The notes under the pieces were generated by a model. That model saw nothing but the letters and a program-made list of their open reading frames with translations, was not told the DNA's origin and did no database searches. Source: a virus. Taken from it: a stretch of 50,813 nt of DNA. Location: the IMG/VR virus record IMGVR_UViG_3300033149_004350, positions 1 through 50,813 of that record; one strand, written 5' to 3'. Below, piece by piece: positions 1 through 8,800 of the stretch (positions are counted from its first letter, which is position 1; every line of letters begins with the position of its first letter). The position numbers and the translations under genes were made by a program.

Positions 1-2
1 TA

Positions 3-818
3 GATAAAAAAGCATATTTAGAAAATCTTGAAACAGCATTAGAAGTTTTTGATAGAAAATGGAATAAAGAAAATCTTGATTCAGAATCTTATAATAAACT
101 AGAAAGTAAAATTAAAGAAGCAAGAAAGGCTTTAAAACAAATTTATAAAAATGCGATTTGGACAAAAATTTTACAACAAGCGCCAAGTCTTTGGCATACA
201 GGAAAAAAAGGATGGGAATTAGCTAAAAAAGGAAATTTTTCATTATTAAAAAATTATTTAAACGAACTTTTAACTTTTGCTTCTGAAATTACAAATAAAA
301 AAGCTTCATTAGATAAAAAAGCAGTATCAACTCAAGATGGAGAAGCTTGGGTTAGAAGATATTTAGAACTAAGTGATTATGAATACGATGATGAAATTCA
401 GAGTATTCTTAAGAATGAAACATTAAGTAATGGTCAAAAGTATGATGCAATAGAAAAAAGAGTAAAAGAATTATTTTACGATATAAGTGAAGATATTGAC
501 ATAAGAACTACAGATTGGGATTCTCCTAAGATAGACAGTAGTGATATACAAAGTCTTATAGATGAATATGAGGAAATGATAGAGTTAGAAAAAGAAGAAA
601 CTGAGAAAAAATCAGCATTAAACAAAAGATTTGAGATTTGGGAAAGGGGAGAGACTAAAATTGATGAAATAGGAACAAGAATTTTACCAGATACTTTTAT
701 AAATAGTTATGATACAGAAGAAGAAGCAAGAAAAGCAATAAAAGAATTAAAAGAAGAAAATCCAGAATTAGCATTTTATATTAAAGATACAGAAATCGAA
801 GAAGAAATTGTTTCTTGA
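3..818 (+). CDS. Hypothetical protein, 5' end outside window
   Basis: The frame is open from the left edge to a TGA at 816-818, giving 271 visible residues with no N-terminus; a methionine at 576 is internal. The visible part is helical and very rich in Lys and Glu. It carries two linker-like motifs, KKASLDKKA (about residue 100) and KKSALNKRF (about residue 203). These resemble the SLNKK linkers of the protease polyprotein encoded at 5793-9053. The last 65 residues form a compact alternating helix/strand domain beginning FEIWERG. Function is not recognised. Its position before the terminase and the shared linker motif suggest a virion or head-assembly protein, but that is inference. Confidence 0.75.
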   Translation, partial: DKKAYLENLETALEVFDRKWNKENLDSESYNKLESKIKEARKALKQIYKNAIWTKILQQAPSLWHTGKKGWELAKKGNFSLLKNYLNELLTFASEITNKKASLDKKAVSTQDGEAWVRRYLELSDYEYDDEIQSILKNETLSNGQKYDAIEKRVKELFYDISEDIDIRTTDWDSPKIDSSDIQSLIDEYEEMIELEKEETEKKSALNKRFEIWERGETKIDEIGTRILPDTFINSYDTEEEARKAIKELKEENPELAFYIKDTEIEEEIVS

Positions 819-935
819 AAAAGAATAAATAATAAAAATTTTATTTAAAAAAAGAATAATAATTGTATAAAAAATATGATTAGAAAATATAAAAAAAGAA
901 TAAGGATTTAAAAACATAAAAGGAGGAAAAGGATA

Positions 936-1559
936 ATGAATAATAATAATTGGATTTATGATATTATAAAATATGATATGAAAGATCAATCAATTGAGAA
1001 AAAAGCTCAAAGAGAGGAGATAATTGTAGAGAAAGTTTCAGATAAAATAAAAGACGCAATTGAATTATTTGCAGAGAATAAGGCTGAAATAAAAAGAATA
1101 AAAGAAAAGTTAATAGAGCCTTTAGAAGAAGAAATTGAACCTCTAAAAGAAGAGTTTAAAGATATACATGATAAATTAACAAAAAATGGCGAAATGCATA
1201 CTACAATTATAGCAGGACTTGAAAATATTGTAAAGGTTATAGATATAAAAAGAGAAAAATTTACAAAGAATGCTGAAAAGATGTTAGAAGAAATGATGGA
1301 ACACGTTCATAGATATGGAAATATAACAAAAGATTGGTTAGAAGAATATATAAAAACTCATAAAAAAATTGAAGTAACTCAACGAGTTGAAGTAAAAAAG
1401 AAAAGTAATCTTGAAAAGAATGCGCTTATAAAAGAGTTTATTGAAAAGACTAAAGAAACTTTAATTTCTTTGAAAGATAAACTTCTTTCTCTTTTAGGAC
1501 TTGGAGAAAAGACAGAAAAAGAAGTTTCAGAAGCGCAAATAGCTCTTGCGACTTTATGA
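936..1559 (+). CDS. Coiled-coil protein upstream of terminase
   Basis: A 207-residue, almost entirely helical protein. The start is set by AGGAGG at 921-926, nine bases before ATG. Residues about 20-75 are a strong Glu/Lys coiled coil (EPLEEEIEPLKEEF), followed by a second helical region and a basic segment (VTQRVEVKKKS). The stop overlaps the next small gene (ATGA at 1556-1559), which in turn overlaps the terminase gene. A small terminase subunit would be expected here and is often helical and oligomeric, but I see no clear DNA-binding helix-turn-helix, so that role is only a possibility. The 820-935 stretch before it is AT-rich and holds no gene. Confidence 0.8.
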   Translation: MNNNNWIYDIIKYDMKDQSIEKKAQREEIIVEKVSDKIKDAIELFAENKAEIKRIKEKLIEPLEEEIEPLKEEFKDIHDKLTKNGEMHTTIIAGLENIVKVIDIKREKFTKNAEKMLEEMMEHVHRYGNITKDWLEEYIKTHKKIEVTQRVEVKKKSNLEKNALIKEFIEKTKETLISLKDKLLSLLGLGEKTEKEVSEAQIALATL

Positions 1560-1723
1560 AAAAAGAAAAAAAGAAATTTGATTTGATTTTGGCATATTTA
1601 GAAAGATTAGAAGCTACTTTGATTAGAAAAATAGTGAAGACAGATCAACAAAAATATAAAGATGCCCATAAAGTTCTTATAGATTTATATAGAGTTTTAG
1701 GATATTTGGAGATAATTAAATGA
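1556..1723 (+). CDS. Small helical protein, 55 aa
   Basis: An ATG at 1556 overlaps the stop of the upstream gene (ATGA), and its own TGA at 1721-1723 overlaps the terminase ATG at 1720. This double overlap implies translational coupling and supports a real gene. The product begins MKKEKKKFDLILAYLERLEA and is predicted to be two charged helices. There is no recognised family. Because it abuts the terminase it could be a very small terminase partner, but nothing in the sequence proves that. Confidence 0.65.
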   Translation: MKKEKKKFDLILAYLERLEATLIRKIVKTDQQKYKDAHKVLIDLYRVLGYLEIIK

Positions 1724-3306
1724 AAGATTTAAATGTTTTAGTAAAATCAACTATTCAAGAAAGATTAGTTGATTCTGTTGAAAATGTTTTTGATGTTTCT
1801 AAAAGATGCATGGAAGAACTTAATGTAGATCTATATGATAATCAAATTGAAATAGTTGAAAATGTTTGTGATTTAGATGAGCAATATTTAGTAATACTCG
1901 AAAGCAGAGGAGGCGGCAAAACTTTTAGTGTTGCTGTCGGACTTATTTTATTAGCATTAGATATACCTAATTTTAATATCGGGGTATTTGCTCCGAAAGA
2001 AGGACAATCTACAAGACTTTTGAAAGAAGTATCAAAAATTTTAAAAGATTCAAAAGTAAAAAATAAAATAAATTGGAATAAATCTTCTTCTTTAAAAATA
2101 GTTTTTAAAAATGAAAGTGCAATTATGGCTTTTTCAGGTTCAGTTACTGCAAATATAGAAGGTCCACATTTTCATGTTATTGTTATTGATGAAGCACATA
2201 AAGTAGCAGATCTTTCTATTTCACAAAAAATATTACCAATGCTTGGATCGTTTTCTTCAATTAAAATTATTAAATTAGGTGTTTCGTTATATAAAAATCA
2301 TTTTCATAAAAGTTTTAAAGATCCAAAATATAAAAAACTTTTTAAAACTTGGACACAATGTCCCCTTCTTTTAAATGCAGGTTCTATAAATGTTAATGGA
2401 GAAGAATATTCTAAGTATATTGTGGATATAATGCCTTTAAAGAAGAAAATAGAATATTTTCCAAATAATCCAGAATTACATTATGAAGGCGATATAGATG
2501 AAAGCGATTTTGAGACTCAATATGAATTAAAATGGATAGATGCGATTGATTTATTTTTAAATGAAGACGATCAAAAATTTTTAATAGGAGAACATACAAT
2601 TTTAGAAAAAGGAAATGATAGCGATGAATATTATTTTGGATTAGATACTGCACCGGGTTCATTGGTAGGAAGTGTTAAAACAGATTATACATCTCTTTCA
2701 ATTTGGAGAAAAGTTAATGGCATTAAAGAAAAAGTAAAAGCTTATGAGTGGCAAGGAGATCCTTTAAATCAAATTGAAGAAATTTTTTCAATTGTTCATC
2801 CTATTGATGGATTATTTAAATGTAAGTTTGGAATTGTAGAATATACTAATTTAGGAATTGCAATTTTAGAATTAATGAAAAAAGAAAAAGTTCCTTGTGC
2901 TGGGATTTTAGCAAATCAAAGAGAAAAAAATTCAGGAAAGAATTATAAAAATGCAATGTTTTATCATTTTAGATTTGAATTAAGAGCGAATAGAATTAAA
3001 TTTCCTGATTTAGATACTATAGAAAATAATTTTATAATGAATAAACATCTTAGACAATGGTGTGCTATAGAAGAAAAAATAAATCCTTATAGTATAAATA
3101 ATAGAATAGAAGCACCAAAAAGTGTAAAAGATTCAGAACAAATTCATGATGATGGTTGTATTTCAGATGTATGTGCAGTATTTTGTTCTGATAAGTCAGA
3201 TAGTTTTCCAAAAAGCAAAAGGGCTGCATATAAAATTCCAAGTTTAAAGACAGGACCGTCACTAATTTCAAGATTAAATCCTTCAAATAAAGGAAAATAT
3301 TTATGA
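1720..3306 (+). CDS. terL: Terminase large subunit (DNA packaging ATPase/nuclease)
   Basis: The 528-residue packaging motor subunit pumps DNA into the procapsid through the portal and cuts the concatemer. The N-terminal ATPase shows a Walker A motif SRGGGKT (residues 62-68) and a Walker B strand ending VIVIDEAHK, with Asp157 and Glu158. The C-terminal RNase H-like nuclease has Asp309 in YYFGLDTAPGS, Glu374 in GIVEYTNLG, and acidic residues Asp477/Asp478 and Asp483 in HDDGCISD. Length is normal for the family. The start overlaps the upstream 55-aa gene. Its place just before the portal gene is the standard order. The family call is confident; the packaging strategy (headful or cos) cannot be told from this. 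Confidence 0.95.
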   Translation: MKDLNVLVKSTIQERLVDSVENVFDVSKRCMEELNVDLYDNQIEIVENVCDLDEQYLVILESRGGGKTFSVAVGLILLALDIPNFNIGVFAPKEGQSTRLLKEVSKILKDSKVKNKINWNKSSSLKIVFKNESAIMAFSGSVTANIEGPHFHVIVIDEAHKVADLSISQKILPMLGSFSSIKIIKLGVSLYKNHFHKSFKDPKYKKLFKTWTQCPLLLNAGSINVNGEEYSKYIVDIMPLKKKIEYFPNNPELHYEGDIDESDFETQYELKWIDAIDLFLNEDDQKFLIGEHTILEKGNDSDEYYFGLDTAPGSLVGSVKTDYTSLSIWRKVNGIKEKVKAYEWQGDPLNQIEEIFSIVHPIDGLFKCKFGIVEYTNLGIAILELMKKEKVPCAGILANQREKNSGKNYKNAMFYHFRFELRANRIKFPDLDTIENNFIMNKHLRQWCAIEEKINPYSINNRIEAPKSVKDSEQIHDDGCISDVCAVFCSDKSDSFPKSKRAAYKIPSLKTGPSLISRLNPSNKGKYL

Positions 3307-3539
3307 AAAATACAATTGATAAAATAATTATTATTTATAGATATATAGAGCAATTTAAAAAGGAATTGAATGCTTCGATATTAAAAGTTAGAGAATTTGA
3401 TGATAATAGAAAAATTGCTCGAAATTTGTCAGAGAGTATAAGATTATTTGCCAACATAAATGATCTTTTAAAAGGAGCAATAGATGAAATTAAAAAAAGC
3501 AAAAGTTTTGAAAAATATCGAGAAGAAAATTTCTTCTAA
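3303..3539 (+). CDS. Small helical protein, 78 aa
   Basis: The ATG overlaps the terminase stop (ATGA). The product is helical, with an amphipathic N-terminus (IDKIIIIYRYIEQFKKEL) and a basic C-terminus. No family is recognised. Its last 56 bases overlap the next gene in another frame, an unusually long overlap for this genome. It sits between terminase and portal, where phages often carry small connector or accessory proteins; no function is assigned. Confidence 0.65.
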   Translation: MKNTIDKIIIIYRYIEQFKKELNASILKVREFDDNRKIARNLSESIRLFANINDLLKGAIDEIKKSKSFEKYREENFF

Positions 3540-3699
3540 TATAGAAGTTGGCGATTTTGTAAAGCATAAACTTAGTAAAGAAAGATTTATTATTATCAAA
3601 ATAAAAAATAATAAAGAAGGAAAGAAATATTTAGGAAGAGATTTGTTATATAAAGAAATATTTTTTTATCCTGAAGAAATTGAGAAAGAGGTGATTTGA
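3484..3699 (+). CDS. Small beta-rich (SH3/KOW-like) protein, 71 aa
   Basis: The start ATG at 3484 is the only methionine and follows AAAGGAG at 3471-3477, so I accept the 56-base overlap with the previous gene. After a basic N-terminus, residues about 22-45 read VGDFVKHKLSKERFIIIKI, the strand pattern of a small SH3/KOW-like barrel. The stop lies one base before the portal ATG. A similar strand pattern (IGDRVRF, IGDEVSF) recurs in the polyprotein at 5793-9053. Exact function is unknown. Confidence 0.65.
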   Translation: MKLKKAKVLKNIEKKISSNIEVGDFVKHKLSKERFIIIKIKNNKEGKKYLGRDLLYKEIFFYPEEIEKEVI

Positions 3700-3700
3700 T

Positions 3701-5275
3701 ATGGGAATTGCTAAGAAAGGAATTAGAACAGTATCTACTGTTTTTAAAGGAATGAATATTTTTGGAAATGATAGAAAAAAGGCAATCAAAAAACATGCTG
3801 CGGGCGTAGGAGGGAGTGCGAACGTTTCACAAGTGCCTGCTTTTTGGTATTCTCCAGAATTGACGCCAGAAAGCTGGTTATTACCAAAATCTAGACAAGA
3901 AATTTTAAAATGGATTAGAATTTTCTATAACTTAGAACCATATGTTAGAAATGCTATAGACACACATTCTCTTTTTCCATTTTCTAAGTTCGATATAGTT
4001 ACGGAGGATGATAGTGTTACTGAGTTTTATAAAGAGATGGCATTTAACGAAAATTTTGATCTTTATAGTTTTATATTAAAAGCATCATTGAGTTATTGGA
4101 AATATGGAGAAGCAATTTTATTTGGCACAAAGGAAGAAGTAAAAGAAGGACGATTTAAAGGAAAAAAGAAATGGAAAAAATTTATATTATTAGAACCAGA
4201 ACTTGTAGAAATAAAACAAGAAGTTTTTGAGGATAATCCTTATTTTGAATTAGTTCCTACAAAAGAAATTAGTTCTATTGTAAAATCAAGAGATCCTATG
4301 GCTGAAAAAAGAAAAGAAAAACTTCCTTCTGAAATAGTAGAAGCAGTTAAAGCTGGAAAAAATATTCCATTACATCCAAAACATGTAAGTGCTATAGTAA
4401 ATGCAACAGATCCTTCTGCTACAAGAGGAACATCAATAATTCAATCAGTTTTTAAATCACTTATTTTACTTGATAAAGCTCGTCTTGCTCAAATTGCTAT
4501 TTTAGATAGGTATCATTTTCCAGTCGAATTATGGTCTGTCGGCGATCTTTCTGCTGATCCTCCAATAATGCCAACAGACGATGATTTAGAATCAATAAAG
4601 CAAATGATAAATATGGCTATACAACAACCTCCGTTTAGTTTAATTTTTCCTCCAATTTTAAAATATGAAGCTGTAGGAGTTTTGGGAAAACTTTTACCTT
4701 TAAAAGACGATTATGATTTTATACTAGATCAACTTATGGTTGGACTTCATATGAATAAAGGATTGCTTTTAGGTGAAGGTCCTTCTTTTTCTGATGTTAG
4801 AACATTATCTTTACAAAAACTTATTATGATGTATAAGACAGTAAGGGATGAATTTGAGAATTGGATGATTTATAAATATTTTTTACCAATAGCTATAGAA
4901 AATCAATTTTTTTATCCTGGAACTAGTAAACCGATTCTTCCGAAAATTAGTTGGTATAAATCTTTAGATGTAGAAAGAGAAAAAGAAGAAAAAGATGAAT
5001 ATCTTTCTATGTGGGAAAAAGGACTTATTTCTACTAGAACGTTATTTGCTAAATATCCTTCTTTAGATTTTAAAACAGAAGGAAAACTTTTGGAACAAGA
5101 AAAAGGAACGATTTTTGATCAAAAAAGACTTCCTTCGGAATTTGAACCTTTACCGGAACAAGAAGAAACTATAATGAGACCTGGGATAAAACCTGAAGAA
5201 ACTAAACCTGAAGAAGCTAAAGAAGAATTTGTTGTAGCTCCTAAAACTTTAGGAGTTCCAGAAGAGGAGGAATAG
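3701..5275 (+). CDS. Portal protein
   Basis: A 524-residue portal (head-tail connector dodecamer) through which DNA is packaged and ejected. The region GTSIIQSVFKSLILLDKARL and following IAILDRYHFPVELW is typical of the portal stem and clip. The C-terminus ends in an acidic, Pro/Glu-rich tail (PEETKPEEAKEEF), common in portals. It sits between terminase and the maturation protease, the canonical order. The start is set by GAGGTGAT before ATG at 3701. An N-terminal run AAGVGGSANVSQVPAFWYSPELTPESWLLP contains the aromatic/proline segment usual before the portal wing. Confidence 0.9.
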   Translation: MGIAKKGIRTVSTVFKGMNIFGNDRKKAIKKHAAGVGGSANVSQVPAFWYSPELTPESWLLPKSRQEILKWIRIFYNLEPYVRNAIDTHSLFPFSKFDIVTEDDSVTEFYKEMAFNENFDLYSFILKASLSYWKYGEAILFGTKEEVKEGRFKGKKKWKKFILLEPELVEIKQEVFEDNPYFELVPTKEISSIVKSRDPMAEKRKEKLPSEIVEAVKAGKNIPLHPKHVSAIVNATDPSATRGTSIIQSVFKSLILLDKARLAQIAILDRYHFPVELWSVGDLSADPPIMPTDDDLESIKQMINMAIQQPPFSLIFPPILKYEAVGVLGKLLPLKDDYDFILDQLMVGLHMNKGLLLGEGPSFSDVRTLSLQKLIMMYKTVRDEFENWMIYKYFLPIAIENQFFYPGTSKPILPKISWYKSLDVEREKEEKDEYLSMWEKGLISTRTLFAKYPSLDFKTEGKLLEQEKGTIFDQKRLPSEFEPLPEQEETIMRPGIKPEETKPEEAKEEFVVAPKTLGVPEEEE

Positions 5276-5278
5276 AAA

Positions 5279-5521
5279 ATGATAAAGAAAAAAGGAGATT
5301 TTGTAAAAATAGAGGCAGTTGCATCTTCTAAAAAAGATTTTGAAAAAATTTGGAAAACTATAGAAGAGAAAAACAATATAATAAAATGCAAAAAATGTTC
5401 TAGAGGAATTTCTATGAAATTTAAAAATACTTTTATTTTAAAAAAAGAAAAATTATCAGCAATAGTAAAAGAAGCCGCTATAATTTGTCCTTATTGTGGA
5501 CAAATTAATCAATTGAAATAA
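5279..5521 (+). CDS. Zinc-ribbon small protein, 80 aa
   Basis: An 80-residue basic protein with two CxxC pairs, KCKKCSRG near residue 38 and ICPYCGQ near residue 71, the pattern of a zinc ribbon. It starts three bases after the portal stop and ends exactly where the first 24-base promoter-like element begins. It may bind nucleic acid or stabilise the connector; the sequence does not decide. It is the first of several zinc-ribbon small proteins in this window. Confidence 0.75.
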   Translation: MIKKKGDFVKIEAVASSKKDFEKIWKTIEEKNNIIKCKKCSRGISMKFKNTFILKKEKLSAIVKEAAIICPYCGQINQLK

Positions 5522-5545
5522 TATTATATTTTTGTATTAATAAAG
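5522..5545 (+). promoter_or_regulatory. 24-base repeated element, copy 1 (candidate late promoter)
   Basis: An exact copy of the element also found at 23682 and 38325. Its ends read TATTATA and TATTAATAAAG with a T-rich centre that includes TTTTTG. TGTATTAAT inside it looks like an extended -10 box. It lies between the stop of the zinc-ribbon gene and the ATG at 5555. The promoter role is inferred from exact repetition at cassette boundaries, not shown. Confidence 0.6.
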
Positions 5546-5554
5546 GTATTAAAA

Positions 5555-5806
5555 ATGGAAAAATTAGAAAATAAGATAAAAGATTTGGAAGATAATAAAG
5601 ATTTTGCTAAATCGTTAATTGAAAAAGTTTTTGATAAAGTTATGGGACAATGTTTAGATATAATGAGAATAGGAATACAAACTGAATATTCGTTAAAACA
5701 AGCAGAAAGAAATACAAGACAAAATTTTAATATGGCTAAATCCTATCTTATTTCGACTTTAAAAGAAAAAGGCTATATAAAAGGGGGTAATAATGGGACT
5801 TCGTAA
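5555..5806 (+). CDS. Small helical protein before protease, 83 aa
   Basis: The ATG lies ten bases after the repeated element, preceded only by AAAGG. The 83-residue product is helical: MEKLENKIKDLEDNKDF, then a Met-rich helix and NTRQNFNMAKSYLISTLKEKGY. It overlaps the protease start by 14 bases; the protease ribosome binding site (AGGGGGT) lies inside its last codons. No family is recognised. It could be an internal head or scaffold accessory protein, judged only from position. Confidence 0.65.
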   Translation: MEKLENKIKDLEDNKDFAKSLIEKVFDKVMGQCLDIMRIGIQTEYSLKQAERNTRQNFNMAKSYLISTLKEKGYIKGGNNGTS

Positions 5807-8800
5807 ATTAGGAACTTCGTTTAAGATTGTAAAATGGGGTTCTGTTAATGCAGTTTTAGAAAAACCTAAAAGCTTAGATGATAAACAAATTTTAGATGCA
5901 GATGCTTCTAATGATTTTTTATATTTTGTAGCAAGATCAATTCTTGCTGATGTCCCAAATGGGAATGGTGATATATTTCCAAAAGATGAAGTTTTGAAAT
6001 CATATCATACATTTGTTGGAAAACATATCGATCTTAATCATAGCACCGATCCAAAAGATATTATAGGAAAAATAGTAGAAGCTTATCCGATAGAAAAAGA
6101 AGGGAAGCTTTATATTGAAATTGTAGGAAAAATCGATAAAAAACAATATCCTGATATTGCTAGAAAAATAGAAACAAAACTTATGTCAGATGTTTCGATG
6201 GAAGCAATTGTAGAAAGTTCTGAATGTTCTATTTGCGGACATATTGTTAGGAACGAAACTGATAAAAAATGTGAACATTTAGAAAATTATTTAAATAAAG
6301 AATGCGAATATAATGGAGAAAAGAAAAAATGTTATGCAATAAATAGAGGAATAACTTTTTCAGGTTTAGGCATAGTTATGATTCCAGCAGAACCAACTGC
6401 GAACGTAACAGCAGTTATTGCAGAAAAAAAGATTGATGAATCAAGGTTAAAAATAAATTCTGAAGAGAAAAAATGGGTATATGGGACAAAAGATAATAAA
6501 TGGTATTTAGTAGGTCCAGAAGATAGGGATTATGAGCATGGAATATCACAAGAAGAATTTAAAAGATTAGGTCCAGAAAAGGCAAAAGAGGAATATTTAA
6601 AGCCTCGAAGAATTAGTAATATGAATGATGATGATATATTAACTAAAGCTATGAAAAAGTTAAATGCATTAGAATTTATTGAATTATTAAAAATGGTTGA
6701 AAAAGATTTTAATAATAAAAAGGAGGTAAATGATATGGGTTCAGATATTAAAACCCGAAAGATTGCAAAGTTAACAAGAACAGATGTTTGGAATGATTCG
6801 TTTATTATGAAAAGAATTGATCATCTACCAAAAGAAATGCAAGAAAGATGGATTGCTACATATGTAGGCGCGTATAATCATTATATTGAAGGAAAAAAAG
6901 CAGGAAGAGCAAAAGAAATTGCTGCAAGAACTGCTTGGGATAATATTCCTGAAAAATATAAAGAATCTTCATTAGATGAAGAACAAAGGCGCAAAGGATT
7001 TCCAAGAACTGATTTAGAAAGAGTTATGAATCATTATAATGTATCAGAAGAAGAAGCTAAAAAGATGTTAGAAGAAAAATCAGTTGATGAATTGCTTCCT
7101 CCAAGAGGAACAGGATTAAAGGACAAATATAGTTCTTTATTTGTTAAAAAATCTAATTTTTCAGAATCTAGATGGATATTTTTTAAAAATGGTAATATTC
7201 TTATTTCTGCTACATTAGACGATATATGGAAAGATAAATTGGAAGAAATGAAAGATTATGCTATTTCTAAAGATTTTGCTAATGCAGTTGTTGAAAGAAT
7301 TGAATCTGAAGGAGTAGATAAAGTAGCCTCTCTTTGGAAAGTTGAAAAAACAAAACGTCAAAAAGAATTAAAGAAAGAAAGAAAACAATTAAAGAAACTA
7401 GAAAAAGAAAAAGTAAGAGAATTTTCTAAAGCAGCTGAAGGAAATGTAAAAAAATATCACGAAGGAATCGATCTTAAAGAAAGACCAATAGGTTCTTATG
7501 CTAAGGGTTATTCTGATGCCCTTAAAAAACTTAAATATAGAAAATCTGATGTGGGAACTACATATTCAGCAGGAACTACTGTTGGCATAAAAGTTAAAGA
7601 TCAAAAAAAGAAAATATATCCTGAAGGAAAAGAAATTGTAGAAAAAGATGTTTTACACGAAGATGCTTTAAGAAAAGAAAGAGCAAAATATGAAGCAAAT
7701 AAAAGAGAGATTGAAAAAACTAAAAGAAAAGTAACTACTACATATGAGGCCGGGACGCATATAAAATCTTCATTAAATAAGAAATCTACAGAAGAAGTAT
7801 TAAAAATAGGAGATAGAGTTAGATTTAATTTAGAACCTAAGGATCGTAATGAATGGGGAGTAGAGGAACATGAATGGGAAAATCTTTTAGAACATGATGG
7901 AAAAATAGCAAAAGTTACAAGAATAGATGTTCAATATGAAACTGGAGAAGAGCCGCAATATGTTACCATACGATTTCCAGATATGTATATAATAGAGGCG
8001 GTTGATGCTAAGATTTTGGATAAGGTAGAGAAAGAAGCTTCATTAAATAAGAAAGCAGATAAAAAAATAGGAGATGAAGTATCATTTTCAGGAGGTAGAG
8101 ATCAATTTCCATTTATAAAAGAAAAAGGTGATTATGATTTTGAAGGAACTATAATTGGAAGAAAAGGTGATGATTATAGAGTTAAGATAGATTATCCTGA
8201 AGAATTTAAAGGTAAGGTTGTAGTTTTACCTGATTTTGTAGTGGAATCTACTATATACAGTTCATTAAATAAGAAATCGAAAACAAAGGAAGAATGGAAA
8301 GCAATATGGGATGGTCTTGGCGGCAGTTTTGATAAATGTGTAGAAAAAGTTAAAAGAGAGCCAGGAGAAAAAAGAAAATTTCCTAAATCTCCAGAAAGTT
8401 ATTGTGCTTGGTTAGAGCATAAAGTAACAGGAGAATGGCCCGCTGAAAGAGATGAAAAAGAACCTTTCGATTTATCTAAAATGACTGATAAACAAATTAT
8501 AGAATTATTAAAAGAAATTGCTAATTTTTGTAAAGAAAAATATCCAGATTGTGAAGCAGGAGAAGATATTGAAGAAATTGCTTCTGATATGGAAGAAATG
8601 GAAGAAGAAAATTTAAAACCAGAAAAATCTGAAAAGGAAAAAGAATTAGAGGCCAAGTTAGCAGAAATGAAAAAAGTTGCGGAAAGAGCACAATTTGAAA
8701 AAGCATTAAGAGAAAAGAAAGATAAATGCGGAAATATTATTAATGCAATGTTAGAAAGAAATATGATTGTTATTAATAATAATCATATAGAAAATTATAA

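Noticed and set aside
768-989. Minus-strand open frame
   Set aside because: It lies opposite a real gene end and an AT-rich gap, is hydrophobic and low in complexity, and has no ribosome binding site; typical of antisense noise in AT-rich DNA.
5119-5391. Minus-strand open frame across the portal end
   Set aside because: Antisense to the portal's Glu/Pro-rich tail; Ser/Phe-rich reading is the expected mirror of that tail.
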